A DNA stretch of 13,516 nt, from contig DGOW01000095.1 in assembly GCA_002390225.1 (NCBI GenBank), forward strand, positions 27,604 through 41,119. Reading direction: 5' to 3'. Positions within the stretch are counted from its first letter, which is position 1. Every line of letters begins with the position of its first letter. The notes beneath the pieces are model-generated. The model saw nothing but the letters and a program-made list of their open reading frames with translations. It had not been told where the DNA came from and did not search any database. Positions 1-7,322 of the stretch are shown piece after piece. This DNA comes from Gemmatimonadales bacterium UBA4456 (GTDB lineage: Bacteria; Gemmatimonadota; Gemmatimonadetes; Longimicrobiales; Gaopeijiaceae). Both the position numbers and the translations under genes were made by a program.

Positions 1-1208
1 GTGGTGACACGGTAGAACTGAGCCGTGGAGTATTCCTGATCAGTCCACGTCTCCCCACCGTTGAAGGAAACGTTCCCACCCCCATCATTAGTGTTGATCA
101 TCCGATCGGGGTCCGTCGGGGCGATCCACAGATCGTGGTTGTCCCCATGCGGCACGCGGATCTGCTGTGGGAAGGTCACGCCGCCGTCCGTTGACCGGTA
201 AAAGCCTGTGTTCAGGGCGTAGACGACGTCCTCATCCTGCGGGTCCGCGTAGATCCGTGTGTAGTAGAACGCGCGCTGCCGCAGCTTTCGCTCGTCATTC
301 ACATACTCGAACGTGTTACCTCCATCATCCGAGCGATAGACACCACCTGCGTCCCGGTGCTCCACGATGACCCAGACGCGATCGGAATTCGCACCAGATA
401 CCGCCACGCCGATCTTTCCGATCGGGTCGGCGGCATCGAAGCCCAGGTTGGCCGTGATGTCCGTCCACGTCTCGCCCCCATCCGTCGACTTCCACACACC
501 GGAGTCGAAGCCACCGGAGCTCATACCCCAGCTCTTCCGCCAGGCCTCCCAGATCGACGCATACAACACGTCGGGGTCGTTCGGGTCCACCACGAGATCG
601 GTCGCACCGGCCTTGTCGCTCTTGAAGAGGGTCCGCTCCCAGTTCTCTCCACCGTCAGTCGTCTTGAAGACTCCTCGTTCCGGATTCTCTGCGGAGTGCT
701 GGCCGAAGGCGGCCACCCAAGCCACGTCACAGTTGTCAGGGTGAATCCGGATGCGAGCGATATTCTGACTCTCGACCAGGCCCAGGTGCTCCCAAGTCTG
801 TCCAGCGTCGACCGATTTGTAGACGCCATCACCCTGCATCACGTTACCGCGCAGCTGGGTTTCTCCGGTGCCAATATAGACGACGTCAGGATCGGTTTCA
901 CACACGGCAACAGCCCCCACCGAAGAAGACGTAATCTGTCCGTCGGTAACTGGGGCCCAGTTCGAGCCACCGTCCGTAGTCTTCCAGAGCCCACCACCCA
1001 CCGCACCGAAATAGTACTCTAGTGGCCGCGCGTCGGTGCCCGCTCCTGCAGTCGAGCGGCCCCCGCGGGGAATGCCGGCGTTGGCCCAGGACAGCATCTC
1101 GAAGAGGCCTTCGTCGAACTGCTGGCCCGAAACGGGCTGAGGCATCGAGAGGGCGAAGGTTCCCAGCGTAAGGGCGCTGGATACAAAGATGCGCAACTGA
1201 TTTCGCAT
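1..1208 (-). CDS. Secreted VPS10/sortilin-like BNR-repeat protein (3' part outside window)
   Basis: This is the N-terminal 402 codons of an extracytoplasmic beta-propeller protein; the gene continues beyond the left edge. After a hydrophobic signal peptide (MRNQLRIFVSSALTLGTFAL, likely cut after SGQ) the mature part shows repeated BNR/Asp-box motifs: LWKTTDGGSNW, VYKSVDAGQTW, VFKTTDGGENW, VWKSTDGGETW, VYRSDDGGNTF and FYRSTDGGVTF. A segment reading GDNHDLWIAPTDPDRMINTN precedes a DGG and is typical of the large 'VPS10/sortilin glycosyl hydrolase' proteins, usually around 1000 residues. No catalytic residues can be assigned, so enzymatic activity is unproven; binding or structural roles are possible. 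The start at 1208 was chosen because the signal peptide begins there. In-frame ATGs at 1241 and 1253 add an unlikely hydrophilic leader, and none of the three has a good Shine-Dalgarno. It lies 130 nt downstream of the lipoprotein gene on the same strand. Confidence 0.87.
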   Translation of the reverse strand, partial: MRNQLRIFVSSALTLGTFALSMPQPVSGQQFDEGLFEMLSWANAGIPRGGRSTAGAGTDARPLEYYFGAVGGGLWKTTDGGSNWAPVTDGQITSSSVGAVAVCETDPDVVYIGTGETQLRGNVMQGDGVYKSVDAGQTWEHLGLVESQNIARIRIHPDNCDVAWVAAFGQHSAENPERGVFKTTDGGENWERTLFKSDKAGATDLVVDPNDPDVLYASIWEAWRKSWGMSSGGFDSGVWKSTDGGETWTDITANLGFDAADPIGKIGVAVSGANSDRVWVIVEHRDAGGVYRSDDGGNTFEYVNDERKLRQRAFYYTRIYADPQDEDVVYALNTGFYRSTDGGVTFPQQIRVPHGDNHDLWIAPTDPDRMINTNDGGGNVSFNGGETWTDQEYSTAQFYRVT

Positions 1209-1294
1209 GAGAGTCACGGTTGGGATGTAGGTAAACTGCATGGTCCGACGCATAACAAGATGCGCTCATCGACCGCGGGGTGTCACCGGGACCT

Positions 1295-1308
1295 GGGCTC
1301 TCGAGCCC
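1295..1308 (-). other. Short perfect hairpin between lipoprotein gene and VPS10-like gene
   Basis: GGGCTC and GAGCCC flank a 2-nt loop, giving a perfect 6-bp GC-rich stem. It sits about 30 nt past the stop codon of the upstream lipoprotein gene (stop at 1339). There is no run of T after it on the minus strand, so it is not a convincing intrinsic terminator. It could slow polymerase, protect the 3' end of the transcript or be incidental. No clear promoter was seen in the rest of this 130-nt gap. Confidence 0.35.
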
Positions 1309-1338
1309 TAGCTCCTGGCAGGGCGCCTCAACCCTCGG

Positions 1339-1839
1339 CTAATTCCCGAAGAGGCCGATGATCGCCGAAATAATCGATGGTGACATCACAACGGACGGGG
1401 TGGGCCCGGAACCGGGCCCTGAGTCATCACCGCCACTGCCATCGTTGCCGGCGTTGAATGCTGAGACCGCGGCAAGCACGGCACCAATTGAGATCACAGT
1501 GCTCAGCAGGATACTTCTCTGCGGCGAGAAGGCCCGCACCTCGATGAGTGTGGGCTGGTCCATACCAACCCTGAGGGTGTCATACTGAATGACCTCTCGG
1601 TACGCGCCATACTCCTGCCTGTTTTGAGTAGCGAGCGTCAGGGTGTCATCAACTGCGACCACTTGTCCTTCGACGGTAGCTGTCGCGGGAGCCTGGTTCA
1701 CGTCTCGAAGAGCATTCGCGATGGGCACGTGAACCCGAATCGTGGACCCGATCGCCGGACTCTGTACCGGCGTGAACGTATAGCAGCCCGAAACAAGAAG
1801 ACCCATGAGCGCTGCGAGGCCCACACGTTGCACGCGCAT
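1339..1839 (-). CDS. Small lipoprotein of unknown family with hydrophobic C-terminal half
   Basis: A 166-residue protein with a lipoprotein signal peptide ending in the lipobox LVSGC (Cys19), so probably anchored in a membrane facing the periplasm or surface. The mature protein begins YTFTPVQSPAIGSTIRVHVP and contains a short beta-rich region (TVEGQVVAVDDTLTLAT). A hydrophobic segment follows around residues 109-125 (ILLSTVISIGAVLAAVS), then a Gly/Ser/Asp linker and a second hydrophobic tail at the C-terminus. I do not recognise a named family; lipoproteins starting with a CYT(Y/F)-PV motif are, from memory, frequent in Gemmatimonadota. ATG 1839 overlaps the TGA stop of the preceding lipoprotein gene (TGATG) and has GAGGTG 8 nt upstream, which favours it over a TTG one codon earlier. 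Translational coupling with the upstream gene is likely. Confidence 0.72.
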   Translation of the reverse strand: MRVQRVGLAALMGLLVSGCYTFTPVQSPAIGSTIRVHVPIANALRDVNQAPATATVEGQVVAVDDTLTLATQNRQEYGAYREVIQYDTLRVGMDQPTLIEVRAFSPQRSILLSTVISIGAVLAAVSAFNAGNDGSGGDDSGPGSGPTPSVVMSPSIISAIIGLFGN

Positions 1840-2279
1840 CAAATTATCACCTCGATATCATCCGTAAACAGGCTGTTGAACTGGTACAAGAAACGCCACG
1901 GCAGGTCCGGGAAGAGATCTCCTCTACCATCAAATAAGGAGCGGCCATCCACGTCGATCTCCACATCCACCGAGAGGGTGTCCAGCGGTGACACCTCACC
2001 CTGAATGAAGAGACGCCGATCGATGCGCACGTCGATCACGGTATCGATCGGAAGTGTATGCAACACCGTATCGGATTCGAACACCTCGACACGGGTCGTG
2101 CCCGCCTCGTCCACGCCAGCCACGAATGCCTTGGAATAGATCACCTGGACCATTGCACCAGATGGACCGTCCATCGCGAAGGAAATGAACTGAGGGGTCT
2201 GATCCTCGAACACCTCGCAGGCCGCTAACACAGTTGAAACGAGGAGGAGGACACCGAAGAAAGTCTTAAATGGCTTCAT
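1839..2279 (-). CDS. Small lipoprotein of unknown family downstream of susD
   Basis: A 146-residue protein with a lipoprotein signal peptide MKPFKTFFGVLLLVSTVLAA and acylated Cys21 (lipobox VLAAC). The mature part is acidic and rich in predicted beta strands, with Asp and Val alternating in stretches such as TVIDVRIDRR and LSVDVEIDVDG. This looks like a small beta-sandwich, but I recognise no family. It ends with TGA overlapping the next gene's ATG, so the two lipoproteins form a translationally coupled pair. The gene lies 120 nt after susD on the same strand, behind a strong terminator-like hairpin and without an obvious promoter of its own. It may therefore be expressed by read-through at a lower level than susCD. 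No strong Shine-Dalgarno precedes ATG 2279. An accessory role to the SusCD complex is inferred from position only. Confidence 0.7.
   Translation of the reverse strand: MKPFKTFFGVLLLVSTVLAACEVFEDQTPQFISFAMDGPSGAMVQVIYSKAFVAGVDEAGTTRVEVFESDTVLHTLPIDTVIDVRIDRRLFIQGEVSPLDTLSVDVEIDVDGRSLFDGRGDLFPDLPWRFLYQFNSLFTDDIEVII
1848..1853 (-). promoter_or_regulatory. Shine-Dalgarno (GAGGTG) for the second small lipoprotein
   Basis: GAGGTG lies 8 nt before ATG 1839 and within the last codons of the upstream lipoprotein gene. It decides the start between TTG 1842 and ATG 1839 and supports coupled translation across the TGATG junction. Confidence 0.6.
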
Positions 2280-2303
2280 GCTGCGGAATGTAACGACTTA
2301 GCT

Positions 2304-2359
2304 AAAACGCAAAAGAAGGCGGAGCGCACCCGTACCGTGTACGGATGCGCCCGCCTTCT
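2304..2359 (-). terminator. Strong intrinsic terminator after susD
   Basis: Read on the minus strand, AGAAGGCGG...GCGCA...CCGTAC pairs with GTACGG...TGCGC...CCGCCTTCT. This gives a stem of about 20 pairs with one mismatch, one bulge and a 3-nt loop (2336-2338). It is followed by TTTTGCGTTTT. It begins about 40 nt past the susD stop and ends 24 nt before the next start codon. Stem plus broken T-tract makes a good Rho-independent terminator for susCD, probably leaky toward the lipoprotein genes. On the plus strand the hairpin is followed by CTCTTACAG, which is less favourable. Confidence 0.82.
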
Positions 2360-2399
2360 CTTACAGCGTAACCCTACCGCTGCTTCCAGCTAAAGACGA

Positions 2400-3725
2400 T
2401 CAGCAGTTGGCTTCACCAATCGTCGTGTTCGCGCGGCACTCCACGATCGTAATCGGGAGCATCGTACCCGGCGCCGTAAGAGCCGCCGACTGAGGATCCC
2501 ACTTAGCCAACGTGATGCCCCAGCGGTACATGTCCTGCAGCCGCAGCCCCATGAACAGGGTGTTTACGCGGCGGTGGTGCGTGAGCGCCTCCACCTCGTT
2601 TCCGGCGGCATACGTGTAATCATGCGCGGCATCCGCATTGTCCAAATCGCGGATCGCGTTGATCTGGGCTTCGAAGTCACCCGTGTTGCCACCGGCCAGC
2701 GCATCCTCAGCCACGATCAGCCGCATCAAACGCTCGGTCGCGATCGAGATCGGACCGTACGTGCCAGTGCCCCACTGAGTGAGGGCGGCGCTAACCGCCA
2801 GATCCGAACCACCGGTGAACGGATCCCCCAGAGTCACGACACCGGTACGACCCGAAGCTCCGGGCCCGGTGTTCTCCACCAGTGACTCATCCCACTGGTT
2901 CTCACCTCGGCTGTTGACGTTCGAACCCATGGGGTTCGACGTCGAAGCCGCAGAAAAGGTGAGGTTGTACTTCCAGTCGGAACCACCCACAGAAGCGAGC
3001 ACCGTCTCCGCGTCGGTACGGGCTGCAGCCATCGCAATCGCCGTGCCCACGGTAGCAGAGGGGTTAAGAACATCCCAAATGACCCGGGACATCTTCGCCC
3101 GCGCACGGATCGCCGTGGCGGTCGTGGCCAAGTCTGTCTCACCGAGCGTGGAGAACCCGGAGACCGCCGCATCCAGCTCGGCAATAGCCTGGTCCAAAAT
3201 GCCCGACATACCTGCAGGACCAACCGGTGCTCCGTCCTCTTGCTTATCCGAGAACGTCATGTCGTCCTGTGTTTCTCCAACCACCATCAGCACCATGCCA
3301 CGGAACATCTTGGCACGAGCCAAATCACGGGCGAAATCTGCATCACCCGGGTTGTTCGCGACGTGGCCCTCGAGAATCGTTACCGCGTTGCGAGCCATCC
3401 AGACGGCCTGGCCAAAGCCAGGAAACGCGCCATCGGTGAACTCATTGTAGGGATCGTCGATGAAACCCTGGTCGAGCTGACCCCAGGCATCACGCGAACC
3501 GGTCCAGTAAAGCTCATCACTCACGACGGCGGGACCTTCCCACACATCGGCAATCGCCCCACTGGCGAGTCGAAGTGAGCCATTGGCCACACCGTTAGCG
3601 GCGGCCTCTCGCTGAATGTCCTCCTCAACCAGGCTGTTCGGGTTATCCACGTCGAGCAGGTCGCAGCCCGTCAACGTGAACACTGCCGCAACCGCCAGGA
3701 TGGGAGCTTTGATCTTCTTAATCAT
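2400..3725 (-). CDS. SusD/RagB-like nutrient-binding outer-membrane lipoprotein
   Basis: A 441-residue surface lipoprotein expected to act as the substrate-capturing lid on the neighbouring SusC-like channel. The signal peptide ends in the lipobox LTGC (Cys21). The mature start DLLDVDNPNSLVEEDIQ is typical of the family, where an L-DV-NPN segment follows the acylated Cys. The middle is helical with TPR-like content (for example LARAKMFRGMVLMVVGET), and the C-terminal part has the family motif MGLRLQDMYRWG. The length fits the shorter SusD-like proteins of Gemmatimonadota. Two cysteines near the C-terminus (ECRANTTIGEANC) could form a disulfide. The gene starts 13 nt after susC, with GGGAG overlapping the end of the susC stop region, so the pair is co-transcribed and probably coupled. 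The substrate cannot be told from the sequence. Confidence 0.92.
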   Translation of the reverse strand: MIKKIKAPILAVAAVFTLTGCDLLDVDNPNSLVEEDIQREAAANGVANGSLRLASGAIADVWEGPAVVSDELYWTGSRDAWGQLDQGFIDDPYNEFTDGAFPGFGQAVWMARNAVTILEGHVANNPGDADFARDLARAKMFRGMVLMVVGETQDDMTFSDKQEDGAPVGPAGMSGILDQAIAELDAAVSGFSTLGETDLATTATAIRARAKMSRVIWDVLNPSATVGTAIAMAAARTDAETVLASVGGSDWKYNLTFSAASTSNPMGSNVNSRGENQWDESLVENTGPGASGRTGVVTLGDPFTGGSDLAVSAALTQWGTGTYGPISIATERLMRLIVAEDALAGGNTGDFEAQINAIRDLDNADAAHDYTYAAGNEVEALTHHRRVNTLFMGLRLQDMYRWGITLAKWDPQSAALTAPGTMLPITIVECRANTTIGEANC

Positions 3726-3733
3726 TTCAGAAT

Positions 3734-3738
3734 CTCCC
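3734..3738 (-). promoter_or_regulatory. Shine-Dalgarno of susD abutting the susC stop codon
   Basis: The susC TAA is followed directly by GGGAG, which lies 8 nt before the susD ATG. A ribosome terminating on susC covers this site, so susD translation is likely tied to susC and keeps the two subunits in proportion. Confidence 0.65.
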
Positions 3739-6700
3739 TTAGAAGGTTACACGCGTCGAAAGCGTGAAGCGACGCGGAATGGGGAGCGCCCAGCCTTCGG
3801 TCGCCTGCAAGAAGTTGCAGCTCAACCCGCCGTTACAGCGGCCGATGACGTTGGTCTCTGGGTCCATCCCAGTGTAATCGCTGCCGGGCAGCCACAACAT
3901 CAGGTTGCGCGCGCCCAGGTTGATCGTGGCAGTCGACAGACCCCAACCATCAACTAGATCCGACGGAACCCGGTACGTGAGCGAAAGCTCTCTGAACCGC
4001 ACCATGTTGGTGTCGAAGATCCCGTTGAGGCCGGACATCGGGGACAAGCCCTCGACCTCACGAGCCCACGCGATGGCGGCATCGAGACGATCACCAGGCG
4101 CAGAAGTCGGGCTCTGCATGATCGCGCCCAATTCTGCCGCACGAGGCGTGTTGCGGCCGATCACGGCGTTGGCCTTGCGGAACATCCCGGACAGGTCCTG
4201 GTTCTGGCCACCCCATTTGTAATCGAACAGGGCTGCGATCTCGAAGTTGCTCGCGAACGACAGGTTGAAACCAGTGGAACCAGCGAAATCCGGGGTCGGC
4301 TTGCCGAGCAGCGTGCCCAGCAGACCAGATCCACAGTTGTTCGAAGCGAGCGAGCCGTCCGCCGCATCGAAGCCCGGGTTGGGCACACTCGCGCCCGTCG
4401 AGTTACCGATCGCCAACGGCTTAAAGGTGCTCGGCTTAATCGGGACATCGAACGAACCCGTCGCGAGCGCTGCCTCACGTGTGAAGGCCGTGCATGAACC
4501 GTCGAGGTTCAAAGGCACGTCGACGTCCGCAATCTGGGCGCCGAAGAATGATCCCGGAGCGTACCCCTCGAGGAGGTAGTTCCGATAGCGCGGGTAAGAA
4601 CCACCCGTCTTGAGTGGCGGTGCGCCACCCAGGCTGGTGATGTTCTCGCTCAGGTACGCCGTGTTGGCGAACACGTTGAGTGAGAGGCCCTCACGCTGAA
4701 GAACCGTACCGCGGATGCTGGCCTCGAAACCTTTACCAGCAAGCTCACCAATGTTGACAAGCTGCTGCTGGGTGAAACCACCCGTCGGGGAGAACTGACG
4801 GGACACCATCGCGTCCTGTACGGTCCGATCCCAGTACGTGACGTCCACAGACCAACGATCGTTGAACAGACCGAGCTCAGCTCCGACCTCCCACTCCGTG
4901 GAAACCTCGGGCCGAAGCGCGTTGTTCCCGAGGTTGGCGGGCGAGACGCCCGGGCCTTCCTCGGATGGGGCCGGCTGATACGTCGTGAACTTCGCGAACG
5001 CATCAGGCTGCAGGCCGGACTTCCCGAGGGCCGCCCGGATGCGGAAGGTGGAGAACGTGTCATTCTGCCAACCGAGGCCCTGCGAGGGCACGATGGAAGC
5101 AGATGCTTTCGGATAGAAAGCAGTTGCGAAGTCCTCACCGAACGCCGAGTTGGCGTCCCAACGACCACCCACTGTCAGGAAAATCCAGTCGTTGATACCA
5201 ACCTGGTCCTGCAGGTATCCACCGAGCTGGGTAACTCGCGTCCACGACTCGCTCGCACTCTGATTGGCAAGTGCGGAGAGTGTCTCAAGCCCTGGGCCGG
5301 GGAAGGTGTTACCACCACCACCAGCGCTCTGGCGCTGACGGAGGAAACCCTGACCACCGAAGAGAAGGGTGTTCTCGAAGTTGTCGCCGAACGTCGTGAT
5401 GTGAGAACCCTTCAAATCCGCCGTGATCTCGCGGCTGCGATCCTCGCGGACCGTACGGTCCCCGTCGCGGTTCGCATTCGTGAAGTTGTCGACCGCGTGA
5501 CCGTACGGACGGCCGAAGACGCGGTCATCCGACGTGAAGTCGAGGCCAAACGTTCCGTCGAGGCGGAACGACTCCGTCGGCGTGAAGCCGATGGTCGTGC
5601 TACCTGCGAAGTGCGACGAGGCTGCCTGGTTGAACTGGTAGGCAAACTCACGCGTGGTTCCGAACGCTGGGGCACCGTAGTAGTTGCCGCCATCCATCGC
5701 CGTGGCACGGCGAGGCTGAGACATCAACATCGAGCTGAAAAAGCCATAGATGTTGTTGCCGTTGTCCGGCGTACTCTGTTCCATGTCCGAGTACAGCGTG
5801 CTGACGCCGATGCGGACCTTGGAGGTCGGAATGATCGTGAAGTTGGACGTGAACCCAACGCGACGGTTGGTGTCTTCCGAGAAATCGATACCATCGGTCT
5901 CGGGGAACACATCCGTCGTGATGACACCGTTTTCGTCCGTGTAGCGTCCAGACACGAAGTACTGGAATGACTCGGAACCACCGGAGACTGAGGCAGAGTA
6001 AATCTGGCCAAAGCCCGGACCAAGCACGTCGGTCACAAGGTCGTTCTCGAAGTTTTCGAAGTCACCCGGCGTCACGCCGAAGCGATTCTGCATCCGCGAG
6101 CGGTACTCGTTCATCTTCGTGACGTCTGCCGCGCTTGCGCAGCCGGCCGAACTGCAGTCACGACCGATGTAGTCGGCCACCGGCAGAATACGGTTGGTCG
6201 GTACACGGATCCCGGTCCAGTCCGCCTGAGCGGTGAACTGAGGAGCACCCGCGCGCCCACGCTTCGTGAAGATCTGGATCACGCCGTTGGATGCCTCGGT
6301 GCCATACAGCGTAGCTGCAGCAGCACCCTTGAGGATCTCGACGCGATCGATCGACTCGGGTGGGATATCATCGAGGCGGCTCGGGTTACCCGTACCGGAC
6401 AGCGAAACCGCTGAACGGTCGACCCGAATCCCATCGACGTAGATGATCGGCTCGTTAAGCTGCGAGAGCGACGACGAACCACGAATACGAATCGCGGCGC
6501 CCTCTCCGGTCGAGCCGGAGGAAGGAAGCGCAACGACGCCAGGCTCGCGACCCGCAATCATCTGAGAGAAGTCAGCGATCGGCGCGTTCTCAAGAGAGGC
6601 TGCGTCGAGCGTCGCGATCGTGTTACCGAGCTTACGCTTCTCGGTAGCAATACCAGCTCCCGTCACCACGACCTCGTCGAGAGTGATGGCGGTCTGTTGC

Positions 6701-7047
6701 AGCCCGAAGTCCTGGACCACGGACTGCCCGGCCCCGACCGTGACGGTCGCGGTTCCGGAGCGGTAACCGACGATCTCGGCGATGAGGGTAGCCTCACCCG
6801 CCGGAACGTTCAGCAGAAGAAAGCGACCCGCGGCGTTCGTCAGGGCACCGATACCGGTGCCTCCGAGGTAAACCTGGACCGCCTCAAGGGGACGCTGTGA
6901 AGCAGCATCCCGAACTGTACCCACCAACGTCCCAGTTGCCTGAGCCGCGACAGGGGCAGGTGCCCATCCGATCATTGCGGCCAGAGCCAGAACCAGGCCT
7001 CCCCGCAGCAAACCGGACGTGAGACGTGCAGACGTCGTAAACGTCAT
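3739..7047 (-). CDS. SusC/RagA-like TonB-linked outer-membrane transporter
   Basis: A 1102-residue TonB-dependent outer-membrane channel that imports an oligomeric nutrient with its SusD-like partner. The signal peptide is likely cut after AAQ (residue 36). Residues 40-120 form a carboxypeptidase-regulatory-like beta domain (GTVRDAASQRPLEAVQVYLG ... NAAGRFLLLNVPAGEATL), the hallmark N-terminal extension of SusC proteins. LDEVVVTGAG (123-132) is the TonB-box-like stretch. The plug follows at about 137-264 with IRIRGSSSL, IIYVDGIRVD, IPPESIDRVEILKGAAAATL and YGTEASNGVIQIFTKRG. The rest is a 22-strand-type barrel ending RFTLSTRVTF, with the terminal Phe that targets the BAM machinery. Cys pairs in likely surface loops (DCSSAGC and RCNGGLSC) may be disulfides. 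ATG 7047 has GGGAGG at 6 nt spacing. It is intact, and its length is normal for the family. Substrate unknown; peptides are one option given the metallopeptidase nearby. Confidence 0.95.
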   Translation of the reverse strand: MTFTTSARLTSGLLRGGLVLALAAMIGWAPAPVAAQATGTLVGTVRDAASQRPLEAVQVYLGGTGIGALTNAAGRFLLLNVPAGEATLIAEIVGYRSGTATVTVGAGQSVVQDFGLQQTAITLDEVVVTGAGIATEKRKLGNTIATLDAASLENAPIADFSQMIAGREPGVVALPSSGSTGEGAAIRIRGSSSLSQLNEPIIYVDGIRVDRSAVSLSGTGNPSRLDDIPPESIDRVEILKGAAAATLYGTEASNGVIQIFTKRGRAGAPQFTAQADWTGIRVPTNRILPVADYIGRDCSSAGCASAADVTKMNEYRSRMQNRFGVTPGDFENFENDLVTDVLGPGFGQIYSASVSGGSESFQYFVSGRYTDENGVITTDVFPETDGIDFSEDTNRRVGFTSNFTIIPTSKVRIGVSTLYSDMEQSTPDNGNNIYGFFSSMLMSQPRRATAMDGGNYYGAPAFGTTREFAYQFNQAASSHFAGSTTIGFTPTESFRLDGTFGLDFTSDDRVFGRPYGHAVDNFTNANRDGDRTVREDRSREITADLKGSHITTFGDNFENTLLFGGQGFLRQRQSAGGGGNTFPGPGLETLSALANQSASESWTRVTQLGGYLQDQVGINDWIFLTVGGRWDANSAFGEDFATAFYPKASASIVPSQGLGWQNDTFSTFRIRAALGKSGLQPDAFAKFTTYQPAPSEEGPGVSPANLGNNALRPEVSTEWEVGAELGLFNDRWSVDVTYWDRTVQDAMVSRQFSPTGGFTQQQLVNIGELAGKGFEASIRGTVLQREGLSLNVFANTAYLSENITSLGGAPPLKTGGSYPRYRNYLLEGYAPGSFFGAQIADVDVPLNLDGSCTAFTREAALATGSFDVPIKPSTFKPLAIGNSTGASVPNPGFDAADGSLASNNCGSGLLGTLLGKPTPDFAGSTGFNLSFASNFEIAALFDYKWGGQNQDLSGMFRKANAVIGRNTPRAAELGAIMQSPTSAPGDRLDAAIAWAREVEGLSPMSGLNGIFDTNMVRFRELSLTYRVPSDLVDGWGLSTATINLGARNLMLWLPGSDYTGMDPETNVIGRCNGGLSCNFLQATEGWALPIPRRFTLSTRVTF

Positions 7048-7127
7048 GTCCGTCCTCCCAGTGTTGAGTTGGACAAATAGAAATTCCTAAAACGAACCTC
7101 ACCGAAGCCAGACCGCGCTCCGAAAGC

Positions 7128-7147
7128 GGCGCACCATACAATGCGCC
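7128..7147. repeat. Perfect 6-bp inverted repeat, possible operator upstream of susC
   Basis: GGCGCA and TGCGCC flank 8 nt (CCATACAA), ending about 80 nt before the susC ATG. Size and position suit a binding site for a dimeric regulator or a small hairpin in the leader. No transcription factor gene is in the window to pair with it. Confidence 0.4.
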
Positions 7148-7200
7148 AAGCCCTTCGCACGCAAGCACTTACGCGCCAGCGTGATCGAAGGGATTCTGCG

Positions 7201-7248
7201 TCCCGACAACCCACGAGATATCACTCTCGCTCGTGGAGACCACCGGGA
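7201..7248 (-). repeat. Two-tier inverted repeat, possible structured leader or operator upstream of susC
   Basis: On the minus strand TCCCG, then CCACGAG, later pair with CTCGTGG and CGGGA. This gives a 5-bp outer stem, an internal loop (7 and 5 nt), a 7-bp perfect inner stem and a 12-nt loop. An alternative pairing, CGAGA with TCTCG, exists inside the loop. It lies about 155 nt before the susC start. It does not match a riboswitch class that I recognise. Confidence 0.45.
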
Positions 7249-7266
7249 TAGAAGCGAAAGGTATCG

Positions 7267-7282
7267 GCCCCCTTTGGGGGGC
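7267..7282 (-). terminator. GC-only hairpin downstream of ridA, weak terminator candidate
   Basis: A run of five C and a run of six G flank a TTT/AAA loop, closed by a G-C pair with one bulged G. The hairpin starts 35 nt past the ridA stop. No T-run follows on the minus strand (CGATACCTTTCG), so it is not a classical intrinsic terminator. It could end the five-gene operon with Rho or stabilise its 3' end. Confidence 0.35.
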
Positions 7283-7304
7283 GCAACAACCCGCATACCT
7301 ACAG

Positions 7305-7322
7305 GGCTGAGGCCCTTCAGCC
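7305..7322 (-). repeat. Hairpin that includes the ridA stop codon
   Basis: GGCTGA and TCAGCC are perfect complements separated by 6 nt, and the ridA TGA stop forms part of the first arm. The stem could mark the transcript end together with the hairpin at 7267-7282. The location could also be chance, since a GC-rich 6-bp repeat is short. Confidence 0.35.

Larger units (their letters stand above)
7048..7316. other. Non-coding gap upstream of susC with several inverted repeats
   Basis: These 269 nt separate the end of ridA from the start of susC, both on the minus strand, and must hold the susCD promoter if the pair is not read from the ridA operon. Small reading frames here have no recognisable product. 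I see an AT-rich patch about 20-50 nt before the susC start (7064-7100), but no convincing -35/-10 pair. Four inverted repeats are listed separately: 7128-7147, 7201-7248, 7267-7282 and 7305-7322. Confidence 0.7.

Noticed and set aside
357..1022. Long plus-strand open frame (221 codons)
   Set aside because: Antisense to the VPS10-like gene, whose repeated Asp-box motifs are unmistakable; the plus frame has no signature or plausible start site.
2779..3450. Long plus-strand open frame (223 codons)
   Set aside because: It is antisense to the well-supported susD gene, has low-complexity Ser/Pro/Ala composition from GC-rich shadow coding, and has no recognisable motif.
5401..5970. Plus-strand open frame (189 codons) rich in Arg and Val
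   Set aside because: Shadow of the susC barrel region in a GC-rich genome; no homology-like motif.
7064..7090. Possible Bacteroidota-type promoter (-7 TAnnTTTG) before susC
   Set aside because: CTATTTGTC on the minus strand only partly fits and no matching -33 box was seen; the genome style with Shine-Dalgarno sites does not suggest Bacteroidota.
7201..7248. tRNA or T-box riboswitch in the structured gap
   Set aside because: No cloverleaf, T-loop sequence or T-box antiterminator motif can be drawn; only nested hairpin arms are present.
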